Below, one piece after another: positions 23,663-34,720 of a DNA stretch of 64,000 nucleotides. This DNA is from Wolfiporia cocos (lineage: Eukaryota; Basidiomycota; Agaricomycetes; Polyporales; Phaeolaceae), in the NCBI GenBank assembly GCA_029448655.1, contig JACCLO010000002.1, positions 2,914,001-2,978,000 on the forward strand, written 5' to 3'. How positions within the stretch are numbered: position 1 is the first letter of the stretch; every line of letters begins with the position of its first letter. The notes beneath the pieces are model-generated. The model had not been told where the DNA came from, made no database searches, and was given only the letters and a program-made list of their open reading frames with translations. The translations under genes were made by a program, and so were the position numbers.

Positions 23663-25845
23663 ATGGATCCAGGATACTCTGTAGAAGATGTGCGTTAACT
23701 CGAGACAGCCTCACAACCTGTTCTGATTTCGCGATCTATGCAGGTGGCACCAATTGCCATCCTGATGGACGAGCTACGAGCCGAGGACGTCCAGCTTCGT
23801 CTCAATGCCATCCATCGCGTGTCAACCATTGCGCTTGCGCTAGGACCCGAGCGCGCCCGTGACGAGCTCATACCTTTCCTACAAGAGTCCGTAGACGACG
23901 AAGATGAGGTTCTCCTCGCGCTGGCGGAGGAGCTGGGGAGGGATTTTGAACAGTACATCGGCGGTCCTGAGTACGCACATGTGCTGCTCGGGCCTCTAGA
24001 GAACCTATGTGCTGTAGAGGAGACGCTTGTGCGAGACAAGGTGCGTCCCATCATCTACTGCAATAGTAGCTATACACGTTGGTTGCCCTCGCCTCTGACA
24101 CCTGTTTCAGGCCGCAGAATCTATCACGAAGGTATCCGCGGCCTTGAACCAAGCTCAGATCGAACAATACTACATTCCACTTCTACAACGGCTGTCCCAT
24201 GGCGAATGGTTCACGTCGCGTACATCATCTTGCCCGTTGTTTGCTGCAGCGTACGACAAGGTTTCCCCCCCGATGCAAGACGAACTGCGTCGAAGCTTTG
24301 CGGCACTTGGCACGGACGATACCCCAATGGTGCGACGCGCAGCGGCGAAATCGCTTGGGGTACGTCGTTTGATTTCATCGCACAACCCGTTGTGTCTGAT
24401 CATTTCGTGTATCTCCCAGCCGTTTGTGAAGAAATTTACGAAACAGCATGTCGTGACGGATGGGCTCGCTATCTATCGCAGACTTCAGCAGGACGATCAG
24501 GACTCTGTCCGCCTTCTAACTGTAGAGGACCTGATTGCTATCGCGCAACAGCTCTTCCCAGCGGAGGTCAACGAGCTGCTGCTCAAGCAAATAAGACAGA
24601 CCGCAACAGACAAAAGCTGGCGGGTACGATACATGGCCGCCGCTCACTTCAATGAGGTTGGTATCTTTGAGATTTGTGCGTGGCAATGGGACGTATATTT
24701 ACGACAATCAGCTCGCAGAAGCAGTCGGTCAAGACCTGGTGAGGGAGGAGTTGATAAACCACTATGTGCAACTCCTCAAAGACAATGAAGCTGAGGTCAG
24801 GACTGCAGCAGCAGGACAGGTCCCAGGTACCGTTGTGCTCTGCACTGTATGGCGAAAGAGTTCTGAACGTGGTGGCAGGGTTCGCTAAACTGCTAGAGAA
24901 GGAAGTTATCCTGGCACGCATTGTCCCATGCGTCCGCGACCTCTGCCAAGACAACTCCCAGCACGTCCGCGCTGCACTCGCAAACCAGATTAGTGGCCTT
25001 GCGCCACTGCTCGGAAAGGACTCCACAATAGAGCATCTGCTTCCCTTGTTCCTTCATCTCCTCAAGGACGAGTTCCCCGAGGTGCGGCTGAACATCATCA
25101 GTAAGCTCGACCAGGTCAATTCCGGTGTGTAGCGTCAAAGATCACTCGTGCTGCAGCCCATTGACTTGTTGCAGTTATCGGAATTGAGCTTCTCTCGGAG
25201 AGCTTGCTTCCTGCCATTGTCGAGCTTGCCGAAGACAAGTCATGGCGTGTCCGACAGGCCATTATCGAGTACATTCCCCTGTTGGCGAACCAGCTCGGCA
25301 AGCCCTTTTTCGACGAGCAATTGGGCAACCTGTGCATGTCGTGGCTTGGCGATACCGTGTACAGCATCAGAGAGGCTGCCACAATCAATCTCAAGAAGCT
25401 CACCGAGGTATTCGGTGTCGAGTGGGCGAAGGTGCAAATCGTACCGAAGGTAGTCGGCATGGGTCAACATCCGAACTATCTGTTCCGAATGACCACCGTG
25501 CAAGCCATCTCTGTAAGTTTCACCGATGTCTTATAGTAGCTTGTTCGCTTAACGGTCGGTCTCAAGGTGATCGCGCCTTCACTTACCCTTGATATCGTGC
25601 GAGGCGACATCATCGATACCTTGCTGCAGCTGGCCAACGACCCGATCCCGAATATCCGATTCAATGTCGCAAAGGCATTGGAGGTCCTGTCCACTGCATT
25701 CAGCGACACTCCAGACGGCCGCCAATTGACGCAGCAGAAGATTGTCCCCGTCCTGGAGGCGCTCAAGAACGACCAAGACGCTGACGTGAGATTTTTCGCT
25801 TCGCGCGCGCTCTTGAAGGCGCACGAAATCGGCGGCGGTATGTGA
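23663..25845 (+). CDS. TPD3: PP2A regulatory scaffold subunit A (PR65/Tpd3)
   Basis: HEAT-repeat scaffold that joins catalytic and B-type regulatory subunits of protein phosphatase 2A. Eight exons: 23663-23689, 23744-24040, 24111-24359, 24420-24656, 24712-24826, 24879-25124, 25175-25512 and 25567-25845, giving 595 residues. HEAT repeats are visible throughout: [67 protein letters not shown], and the last [12 protein letters not shown] / [14 protein letters not shown]. The short first exon encodes MDPGYSVED. Length and repeat register match the family, which has 15 HEAT repeats. A 240-residue antisense frame over the 3' end is a shadow. Confidence 0.96.
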
Positions 25846-26536
25846 AACTGCTCCCGTGTATCGACCCCCGATTGACTGCGGTGCTCGGCTGCGTCCACTA
25901 TTTCGAACAGCATGACAGTACTCCTTACAGCAATGTCCCAAACGTCTCCTCTTTCCAATCGTGTCCTGCAACAGTGTGCCGTGGTCGAGAACAAGAATGT
26001 AATGTATAAGTGAAGAGAATACCATTCCAATTCCTTTCTGAAACCTGCTGCGCTGAGGTCATCGAGTCCGCATGCAACACATACAGGCCAGGCGGTTACG
26101 CCGTGCTCATAGCAACACGTTTTCCAGATGGTGCCGACCGATCGAGGGATCGAGGCTACGCTATCACACGAATCCATGGTGGCATCTGAATGCCGCAAAC
26201 AGGGTGCATCCGCGACCTGCTGAGAACGGTGAATGTGAACGATGATAATTTAGTGTATCCTATAGGCACGTTGTCATCTAGTTGGTAGCAATGCTGTCAG
26301 GTAGCTTTGGGTCGCACTAGAACTGCCATGTCTATCTGTCTGCAACGAGCCGCTACTACAACCGCGCCAAGTCGGATTGATGGTCGAGCCGGCGAAATTG
26401 AGCCGACGGCGCTGGCATCAGAAACCCATTATATATAAGATCAACGGTCTATTTTACGCCTGACTCTCAAGAGGTACCCTTTCTTCCCACATTCTTCTTT
26501 CGTTCTCGTCACTCCTTGAGCCCACGGTCGTTCGCC
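25846..26536. other. Intergenic region before the PriA-like gene
   Basis: About 690 bp between the PP2A scaffold gene and the secreted-protein gene in tandem. It includes a TATA box near 26432; otherwise nothing is recognised. Confidence 0.6.
26432..26438 (+). promoter_or_regulatory. TATA box of the PriA-like gene
   Basis: TATATAA lies about 100 bp before the start codon and is followed by a pyrimidine-rich leader. Strong TATA boxes suit highly regulated secreted-protein genes in mushrooms. Confidence 0.55.
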
Positions 26537-27313
26537 ATGGCCCGCTTTACCAGCCTTCTTCTCGTCGCAGCCGCGCTTCCATTCGTACTTGCAGACTCCT
26601 CAAACACCTCCTCCCTGAGCAGTCAGTGCAGTGACGCGGAGTTCTAGTCAGTGCCGGTGGCTAATCTCTTGTGCACGGCTGATACTGACGTGGTATCGCC
26701 TTCAGCTACGACCTCAAGAGCTGCTGTCTGCCGTATGGTGGGCAACCGAACCCGCCCACGCCTCCTCAGGGTACGAACCAATGCCCGACGTCTGGCTGGG
26801 AATGGCACACGGAGAAGGAGTGCTGTGTTCCCCAGCAGCCTCCGGAGCAGAACCCGCCTCCCCAGTGCGGGGGCGGATGGGAGTGGAACCACGGCTCCTC
26901 TACGTGCTGCGAGCCCACGACTACCACTGCATTGGCGACATCCACTCCCTCGGGCAAGAGCGCGTCTGGGAATTGGCGTAAGCGTCACCTGAAGTCCCGC
27001 GCGACGCACCTCTGCCCGGACAGCATGGAAGCGTGCCCGATCCAGGGCCTCAGCGGTCTCACCGGTGACTATGAATGTCTAGACACGGCTGCAGAGCTCG
27101 AGTCGTGCGGCGGATGCGCGTCGACCGGTGCTGGCCAGGACTGTACGGCGATTGAAGGTGTGAAGAACGTTGGTTGTGAACATGGTCACTGCGCAAGTAA
27201 GTAATCGACGGATGTACTGATCGCTGTGATACTGAGAGTCGTCTGTGCCAGTCTACACATGTGCGCAAGGATACAAGCTTTCCACCGACGGCCAGTCGTG
27301 CGTCAGCCTCTAA
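26537..27313 (+). CDS. Cysteine-rich secreted PriA/CPL1-like protein
   Basis: Exons 26537-26646, 26706-27196 and 27252-27313 give 220 residues. A classical signal peptide ([19 protein letters not shown]) is followed by about 20 cysteines: CC-containing loops separated by Pro/Gln-rich spacers ([29 protein letters not shown]), a KR processing-like site near residue 130, and a C-terminal module with [16 protein letters not shown], and [17 protein letters not shown]. This is the layout of the PriA protein first known from shiitake primordia and of the CPL1-like domain. It is secreted and presumably wall-associated or effector-like; the function is not known. A second secreted-protein gene follows on the same strand. 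Confidence 0.82.
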
Positions 27314-27984
27314 GGTTGTTCGCACCTCCGGAAACGACATAAACGAGAACACTACTCTTCCCTTCGGGATTATTGCATCCCACTCGAGACAATCTTATAC
27401 TCACATAACTATCGACATTCTTTCCTGACCACAATCACTTCCGTAGATACCCTGCGTTGGACTGTATGCTCTCGGTATGGGCCACGCCTCGCTTGGGGTT
27501 GGTTCGACGTTGATCATGGATATTTGCGTAGTTCGGGACCTAATTACTGACCGCCTTGTCTTGCTATTTACGCCTGTCTTGTTCGCGTCGCCTCGTCAAT
27601 AGCATGCAGACGGGATGATATGTTATATTCATGCAGGACTAGTGTGTTAATGATATGCAGGGCAATCTGGAGGGAAACGCTATGTTAATGTTATTTAAGT
27701 TTGTTTTAGGCTCGGTGTCGGGCGCTTGGCCCCACCAGGTCATATGATCGCGACACGAGGGGACCAATGAGGAAGCGAGGGATTGTCCGGCGTCAAGTAA
27801 GGTTCTGTCGTCGCACCGTATAAGAAGGGGCGCGAAGTCGAACCTACGCCCGTCACGTCTTGTCCTCAACATCCGTGGTCCTCCCCTCGTCTGCTTTACT
27901 TTAAGTCTCGCTTATCTCACAAGACGCGCTAGCCGCTCTCATTTTCCTAAAAAGTGACATAACCGTCGTTGTAGACCTTTCGTC
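27314..27984. other. Intergenic region between two secreted-protein genes
   Basis: About 670 bp. It carries the 3' flank of the PriA-like gene and the promoter of the next gene, with a TATA-like GTATAAG at 27818-27824. Nothing else is recognised. Confidence 0.55.
27818..27824 (+). promoter_or_regulatory. TATA-like element before the 28 kb secreted-protein gene
   Basis: GTATAAG about 165 bp before the start codon, with a pyrimidine-rich stretch between. Weak match. Confidence 0.35.
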
Positions 27985-28857
27985 ATGCCCTCAATCACCC
28001 GTACGATCCTGGTGGCGCTTCACGCGATCGTCCTCGCTACTCTGGTCGGTTTGTCCATCAACATTACGCCTGCGCTTGGATCTCCTCTCCCGATAACGGC
28101 CGTCAAGACCAACCTGGCTCAGCGCTGGACTGACAATGTCACCGCACCTGGACTGACTAAACATGCTGTCGATGCGTACAATGTTGAGTCCGGATCGTCC
28201 ATCCCAACGAAGCGTCAGATCAACAGCGACGCCCTCAACAACTTGAACGTGTTGGGCGGGTATGTCACGCAGATGAACCAAAACGCGCAGACAACCAGTA
28301 CGTAAATATCTTCCTGCTGCTTGCCCGTCTTTTAATTGCCTCATCTCAGACGCCCTGGCTAGTCAGTCTTCCTCCCAGACTACCGACTCCAACTTCAACC
28401 AAGAGTACTCTGCGGCTTTGGAGGCGTTTCACACGAACTTCCTTGGGTTTCAGACAACTCTTGCTGCACTTGCCGCTGACAAAGGCCTGGCTGACTACGA
28501 CAAGAACGATGAGCTGGAGACTATGATGAAGGACACTGTCAACGCTGTGAAGTACATCTTGCGCGATACGGATGAGCTTGTCTACTCGATTCCGGGCCTT
28601 GGTCCTATGCTTGGTCCTAGTAAGTCCCGATACATCTGCTTTTCAGCCCTCAACTTCATGGGTACAACTCTCAACGTTCCACATTAGTCGTGTACGACAT
28701 CAAGTGCATCATCGACGAGGTTCTAGACGCAACGGAAAACCTGACGGACGCCATCATCAATTCTCTGGCTCCCCTGCTCCAGGCTCTGCTTGGAGAAGCA
28801 ACCCAGACGGCATGCGATGCTGGGATCCAGCTCGCGGGCTTGTGTCTACCAATGTAG
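27985..28857 (+). CDS. Secreted helical protein of unknown function
   Basis: Exons 27985-28297, 28350-28619 and 28688-28857 give 250 residues. A long hydrophobic N-terminus (ILVALHAIVLATLVGLSI) is a signal peptide, followed by a pro-like stretch ending in IPTKRQ, a Kex2-type cleavage site near residue 75. The mature part is predicted helical: QEYSAALEAFHTNFLGFQTT, DKNDELETMMKDTVNAVKYI, then VYDIKCIIDEVLDATENLTDA and a Cys pair at the C-terminus (ACDAGIQLAGLCLPM). I recognise no enzymatic motif. Phase-consistent splicing and the secretion signals support a real gene; the family is one of the many lineage-specific basidiomycete secreted proteins. Confidence 0.75.
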
Positions 28858-29239
28858 ATTGACGTTCGGTTTGCGAGGACAGTATTTCTCTTCGTATATG
28901 TTACGACTTCTAATGTCCCCACATGACTATGTACGAATACGGGCTGGATCCTGACGTGTATCGGTAGTGTCTCGCATCGTTGTGTATCATGAATTTCTTT
29001 GCCTTCGTATTGCATGCATGGCTAATCTATCTTCTGACCCACAACGTTGACAAGACTCGGCGATCCGGAGTGCTTGAATTTCGATGAGGATCATAGCATC
29101 CTTCACGAGAAAGTTGTTTGCAATTACAGCTACCGTAACACATGTCCAGGTAGAATCCAAACTTTCGGCAGCTGTGTGGGGTCAGACAGTGCAGTGTCTG
29201 AATGCATATATTACAATGTACACAATAAGTCAGCTGAAA
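28858..29239. other. Convergent intergenic region
   Basis: About 380 bp between convergent genes. A 77-residue plus-strand frame at 29047-29280 overlaps the Tic20-like gene's 3' end and shows no family motif. Confidence 0.55.
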
Positions 29240-30027
29240 TTATTCTTCTGACACCCATCGGTCCGCTAATGGTCCAATGAAAGGAATCTGGAACCGCACT
29301 AGCCCATTCCTTGCTGCATCGATATATGCACGCCATCTAGAAAATGGAGTAAATGTATGTCAATGGATATTTCCAAGTAAGTAGTAAATTGACTTACACC
29401 ATGTACAGCGAAGGAGCGATGACTAGCAAAGTAGAGAACGTGCAAAGGACTGCGGGGAATCGCAAAAGCGCAGCCAACGCTCGCAGCAGCAACAGTGGTG
29501 TGGACAGCAGAGCTGCCTGATATGCTATGGTAGCGTGCAGTGTCAGAAGAAGCATCGTATTGTAACGCTCATGGGAACAGCTCACCGTGGAATCGGACAT
29601 AGTCGTTATGTGTCTCCAATATGAGTAGCAATAGCGCTGTAGGGTGTCAGATGAGTCATGAATGTTTCAGATGGACTAGACATCACACACCTGATATGGG
29701 CCCAAGTAGATATGCAAATGCAGCGAGTAAGTCTACTCTCATGCCGAACCGCGTCTCCCACATGTTGTTCCCGCTCTCAGCTTCCTCCGCGGCACCGAGG
29801 CCGCCGGCCTGAGAGGTATTGAATGTAGGGATGGCACCAGACTGATATGACATGGATTGTTGAGATTGTCTTGGGAACCATTGTCGAGGGGCTGGTTCGG
29901 AGGATGAAGCATAGGAAGGATCATCTGGAGGCGGGGTCTATGCGTGTATGCATTCACTAAGCCCTGGTCAGCGGAGAGACAGACTTACATAGGGGGCAAA
30001 GGAGGAGGCGAAACTAGTTCTGCTCAT
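29240..30027 (-). CDS. Tic20-like small membrane protein
   Basis: Five exons: 30027-29989, 29937-29691, 29636-29586, 29524-29398 and 29336-29240, giving 186 residues. After a Pro/Ser-rich soluble N-terminus of about 70 residues come four hydrophobic segments: MWETRFGMRVDLLAAFAYLLGPIS, ALLLLILETHNDYVRFHAYQ split across exons, LLSTPLLLLRALAALLRF, and TFSTLLVIAPSLYMVW; the tail ends GPLADRWVSEE. The ETxNDYVRFHAYQ helix-loop pattern is the signature of fungal proteins annotated as Tic20-like/DUF4870. They sit in internal membranes; no function is established in fungi. It is divergent from the RPS24 gene across about 256 bp. Confidence 0.75.
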
Positions 30028-30283
30028 TTCGGGCACAAAAGCAGGAGCAGAGCGCGGAATAAATAGTAGACGTCCGCAGCCTGACCTGACTGGTCAGTCG
30101 AAAGCAATCGAGGCCGCGGGTGTAAGTCGTGGAGCGCCCGTCTACAATAGACGCCTCAAGGCGCTAGCCGCACTCAGTATTTACGCATATTTGGCTCAGA
30201 CCCCACTCGCTCTCGTAAGGAAGGTATCCCGACGGCCCAGTCGACGTCCAAGGTAACGGTATCGTGCGGCGGGAGTACTAATT

Positions 30284-30967
30284 ATGGTGAGTTGCTATCC
30301 CTTGATGCCGCGGGATGTCTTGGAGGAAACTGGAAGTGGTAGGAGGGCGAAATGCTGTCGAAAAGGGATGGATGGAAGCCTTGTTGATTGGATGCAGGCG
30401 CACGGGGGATCGGAGGGAGAACTTATGACTGACCGTTGAATTTACGTAGGCCGACCCAGCAGCACCCATCACTATCCGGACGCGGAAGTTCATCACCAAC
30501 CGACTTCTGTCGCGCCGTCAGTTCGTCATTGACGTCCTCCACCCCACGCGTCCCAATGTTCCGAAGGCTGAGCTCTCGGAGCAGCTCGCTAAGGTCTACA
30601 AGACCGACAAGGAGCGGGTGATCACCTTCGGTTTCCGGACTCACTTTGGTGGTGGACGCAGCACCGGTTTCGCACTCATCTACGACGATGAGGCGTCACA
30701 AAAGAAGTTCGAGCCCAAGTACCGGCTGATTCGGGTGCGTCTGCTGCTATTATTCAGATTTTAGTGTGCTAACATGGTACCGCAATCAGGCCGGTCTCAT
30801 GACGGCACCGGTTAAGACCAGCCGCAAGCTGCGCAAGGAGCGCAAGAACCGCGCGAAGAAGGTACGTTGGGCCAACAATCGCCCTTCGTTCACTAGTGAC
30901 CTTATTTCTGCAGTTCCGTGGAACCAAAAAGGCGAAGGCTGCCGAGCCGCCCAAGAAGGGCAAGTAG
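30284..30967 (+). CDS. RPS24: 40S ribosomal protein eS24
   Basis: Small-subunit ribosomal protein. Four exons: 30284-30286 (the ATG alone), 30450-30734, 30790-30861 and 30914-30967, giving 137 residues. The sequence [20 protein letters not shown], then [36 protein letters not shown], and the basic [12 protein letters not shown] tail are diagnostic. The first coding exon holds only the start codon, a layout common in fungal ribosomal protein genes, and the 163-nt first intron is long for this window. Confidence 0.96.
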
Positions 30968-31329
30968 AGGCTGGGCGTCGCGCATTTTCCGGGTTCTCGC
31001 TGTCGTCTCGCATCGCTTTTCGGCCATATTCCTCGCAAAAGCACTTCACGACTGTATCCTATTGCGTATGCACGCGTTCTCTCCCTACCGCTCACGAATT
31101 TTATGTGGATGCGGATTGTGATACCTGTGCCTTTGCGTTGGCCGGCCGTCAGCGTCAGGGTCCTTCCATGCTGAATCTACACATTGTGAAGTGACGTCTG
31201 GTTGGTCAAATGGGTGTGATACATCAGACACGGTGAGATTAATACCAGTCCAGAATACATGAGCGGGTATCATATGCGAGTACTAGGATATGGCGAGGCG
31301 GACAAGAGCAACGTACGCTATGGACCGCC
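30968..31329. other. Convergent intergenic region, RPS24 / ARP1
   Basis: About 360 bp of 3' flanks. Frames here continue from the ribosomal exons by chance. No feature is seen. Confidence 0.6.
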
Positions 31330-32912
31330 TCAAAAGCCCAACTTCTTGTGGATGATATCCGGGTCCTCCTGGTATTCTTCCGCAGAAACCCACATCTGGT
31401 CCGGTGTGAGGTTGACATCGGAATGAGCAGAAAAATACAGAAGCGACCTGCCTTTCTGAAAGTGTTAAGACCCGCTAGAATAGACCCTCCAATCCACGTC
31501 GAATATTTGCGCTCCGGAGGTGCATAAATCTTGATCTTTACATCCTTCAGTGTAAGCTTCTTGACCTCGTTCAAGAGACGGTCGCCATATCCTAGCAGCG
31601 GATAAGTTCGTTCCAATTCTACAGAGGACTGTTCGTACCTCGACATAACGTGCTGCCTCCGCTGAGGACGATGTTCGAGAATAGACTTTTTCTTAGGTCC
31701 ATGTCGACCCGCGTGATGGCGTCCACGATAACCTGGTGTACGCCGGCGTACTCTTGCCCGATAATTTCGGGATTGAAGAGAATCTCTGGGGCTCGAAATC
31801 TCTCCGTGCCAAGCTGCAAACAAATACAGCCAATTATTATGACAATGGCGAAGATTCGATCTGCACACAGCATACCTGCACCGTGTTTCCGTCAGGGAGG
31901 CGGAACTCTTCTTGTCGCCCGAGAGACTCTTTCTCCTCCTTCGCGGGATTCAAGGCAACATAGCAGCATTTCTCCTTTATCGTCCGCACGACCTCGCGCT
32001 CCGCGGTAGTATGGAGATGATGCCCTGACTTCCTGAGCAGCAGCTGCAGGTGGTCAGTCACGTCTCTGTGATACTACCGTTAAACGATGAAAGTGCTTCG
32101 GGGCTCAAACGTCATCACCTTCCCGCCACATCGACACGTCGGATCGCATGCGGCATCGAGAAACCTTCGAATACAGGGACGGCGTGTGTTACACCGTCTC
32201 CGGAATCAAGAACAATTCCTGTTGTTCGCCCGGAGGAATACCTATGATAATACTCAGCATTCGATCGGCTGCGCAAATATCCGACTTACAGGGAGAGGAC
32301 TGCTTGTACGGATATAAATAGAGCTGGTACATTGAATGTGTCAAAGAATATTTGTGCAGCAATCTCTCGGTTTTGCCGGGGATTTAGTGGTGCCTCAGTT
32401 AGCAGCACGGGGTGCTATGCAATGATTTGGTTAACGGGTCACATTGTGCTGCAAAGGCATACCTCCTCGCTGAGTGTGCCCAGTTCCTCCGCGTATATCC
32501 AGCTCCATATACGCTCCATGTCGTCCCAGTCGGTGACAATGCCATGCTCCATAGGATACTTGATTTTCAGCAGCCCTCGAAACTCCTGGGCTTTCCTACC
32601 AATGAACACGTCGCCCTCTAGCGCACCTGCCATGACACGTATGTGCTTGGGGCGACCGACACTGCCAGGGCCGACATCATTGTGTTAATGAACAGTGCGG
32701 GAAGCGTAGGGGATGGCCCTAACCGTGAAGACGCACAAGGACGGGAAGAAGCATTTTGGGTGGTCTTGCCCCGCAAAGCCAGCTTTTATGGTTCCTGATC
32801 CCTATATGCACTCTGTCAGACCTTGAGCACGGACGCAGCGATTGACATCTGTGTGTACATTGTCGATGACGACTGGCTGGTTGGTGAGGACGTCTTCGTA
32901 TTCGGCAGACAT
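31330..32912 (-). CDS. ARP1: Actin-related protein 1 (centractin) of dynactin
   Basis: Arp1 forms the short filament of the dynactin complex that links dynein to cargo. Nine exons: 32912-32859, 32801-32737, 32661-32463, 32414-32290, 32241-32119, 32065-31876, 31813-31639, 31591-31452 and 31395-31330, giving 378 residues. Actin-fold hallmarks: phosphate loop [29 protein letters not shown] (Arp1-specific), [43 protein letters not shown], and the end [20 protein letters not shown]. The last intron has a GC donor (AAAG|GCAGGT). The N-terminus [18 protein letters not shown] is standard. Confidence 0.95.
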
Positions 32913-33105
32913 TGCTCCGCCCTTCAAGAGACTGTCTCTGTCTAAGCCTCCCAAGGACTATAACAACGAGTAGCGAGAATCAAAGCTAGCACCTCCGAAG
33001 TCTGAGATGACAAGACCAGTGGAAGCTGGCGATCAGTTGCAGACGCGTTTGCTGAAGCGTGTGATCAGCGCGTCGTGTTCTTCGCCTACCACGACCATCA
33101 CCATC

Positions 33106-33910
33106 ATGCTTGCGTCATTTCGACTGTACGTTCTAGTGCTGTCCTGTCTCTCCGTGAGCCATGACATTCGTTGCGTCGAGCAGACGACCACTCAATCTTA
33201 GCCCCTGCGGAACCAGCTTTCTGCCAATGCGATACTAGGTCACAAATGGGAGGCTACCAACTTCTGCAAATGTGCGACGGCGCATCCAGCTAGATGTGCG
33301 GAACTATGCTGACGACGCTCCTAGGCATATGTTTTGGCTCCAACTACACGATCCTGCACATGGAGATCCCCGATAATCCGAACCAGCCATGTCTGTCATG
33401 CACAAAGCAGTGGTGTCTCAACCAGAATCTGCCGATATGTGCGGGTGCATCTATAGGTGATGCTGACCCAGACACGGCGACAGGGAAGGAAGGCGATGTA
33501 GAGGCACGCTGTTTCCGTGAGTCCTTGGATCTACATGCGCATATGTCTTCCTATTCACCTCGCCAACTGCAGAGCGCGACTCTCCTCGGGATCAGCTTGT
33601 CGTGACAATCTTCCTGCTGACCGTGTTCGGTCTATTACTTGGCGCAGGCATCAAAGGCAGAATGATTAAGGCAGGGCTCGACACCAGCATTCCCTGGCGT
33701 GCAAGTCGGAGGTGGTGGGAGGTATGCCCCCTTTACCGAAGTAACCGCCCGTGCATTCAATTAATCTGTTCCTAGGAATGGATGCCACAGAGGCACGCTG
33801 AGGATATCCGCTTTGAGCTGGAGACTCGCGTGCGGGGGTTCTGGAACCGTCAAAGCACAGAGCCCAGCAGGGAGGAATATGACCGCGTAGCTGATACGCC
33901 GACCCTTTGA
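33106..33910 (+). CDS. Cysteine-rich single-pass membrane protein, unknown function
   Basis: Five phase-consistent exons: 33106-33153, 33202-33271, 33325-33516, 33573-33721 and 33776-33910, giving 197 residues. The N-terminus is a signal peptide (ASFRLYVLVLSCLS). The lumenal part carries CKCICFGSNYTI, PCLSCTKQWCLNQNLPIC and GKEGDVEARCF, about nine cysteines. One transmembrane helix follows (LVVTIFLLTVFGLLLGAGI), then a cytosolic tail with two Trp-rich stretches and a charged end REEYDRVADTPTL. I know this pattern only from unnamed fungal proteins. The second exon's frame is the least certain part: an overlapping frame reads PAEPAFCQC, which resembles relatives, but it does not splice in phase. 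Confidence 0.65.
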
Positions 33911-34307
33911 CTACCAAAGTCAGCAGTGTTCGACATCGCTTGGTAGCATTCATGTATCGAGCGCATGGCTAGGGATTTGGCATCGCAGAGCAGGGATAGG
34001 GAGATCGCCGGGTGCAGCAACGTTGTTGCAACGCTTCATTACAATCTGAGATCGAATAGCACCTAGATTCATGAGCTGCTTCTTTGCCTGGTCTGAGTTG
34101 ACTGGTGTAGCCCTTGACCTGAGCCTCGATATACCTACATATTTCCTGGATGTGCCTGTAGTCGAGGCTGTCGCGTCACCCGACAGCTCGGAAATACCGA
34201 GCCGCAGCTTATGCGGCCGGCCGTTCGCGGGGGCTGTCCAACACTGTGGCCTTGCTCCCTGCAAGATTCCCACTGTACACTCAAACATCTCATCTCAGGG
34301 TTCTCTG
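33911..34307. other. Intergenic region, about 400 bp
   Basis: Tandem spacing with the promoter of the SVIP-like gene. A frame from 34071 runs into that gene but has no motif before its ATG at 34308. Confidence 0.5.
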
Positions 34308-34720
34308 ATGGGTGCGATTTGTTCCAAGCGCGATACACATTCAGGAGGACACACTGTTCTTGGTTCGGCGAACAGCGGCGAACAGGAACAAGGTCTCCGC
34401 AGCAATCCTCGCGCTGCGGCGGCGGAGGCTGCAGAGAGAAGACGATTGGCTGTGCGTACATGCCATCTGATTCCACGAGTGCTTGCGGCAAAAGGTCACA
34501 CTAATGGGTGAACCCAGGAGCAAACACGCGGCACGCACAGCTCAAATCCCAGTCGAGGTAAGCTGGCTGCACAACTGGAAGCGTCCAAAACTGCGCCGAG
34601 GGTACCGGAGCCGAGGCAGGAGGAAAGACTCGTGGTGAGCACATTCCTGATAACGGCGTACTGCCGCAACTGCACGCGGTCGCGATCTAACCATTCTGCT
34701 CCCGCTGCCAGTGGGACTGA
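34308..34720 (+). CDS. Small SVIP-like p97/VCP-interacting protein
   Basis: Exons 34308-34451, 34518-34634 and 34712-34720 give 89 residues. The N-terminus MGAICSK fits N-myristoylation plus palmitoylation. RAAAAEAAERRRLA matches the VCP-interacting motif (R-rich helix with AA and RR) found in SVIP, an inhibitor of ERAD that binds p97. The helix is followed by QTRGTHSSNP, a KLAAQLEASK helix and the end PRQEERLVWD, where the WD-stop comes from a 9-nt terminal exon. Animal SVIP has the same order of lipid anchor, motif and length (about 77 residues). The function in fungi is inferred from the motif only. Confidence 0.68.

Noticed and set aside
25476..26198. 240-residue minus-strand frame
   Set aside because: It overlaps the last exons of the PP2A scaffold gene in antisense; its composition mirrors the HEAT-repeat codons and it has no motif.
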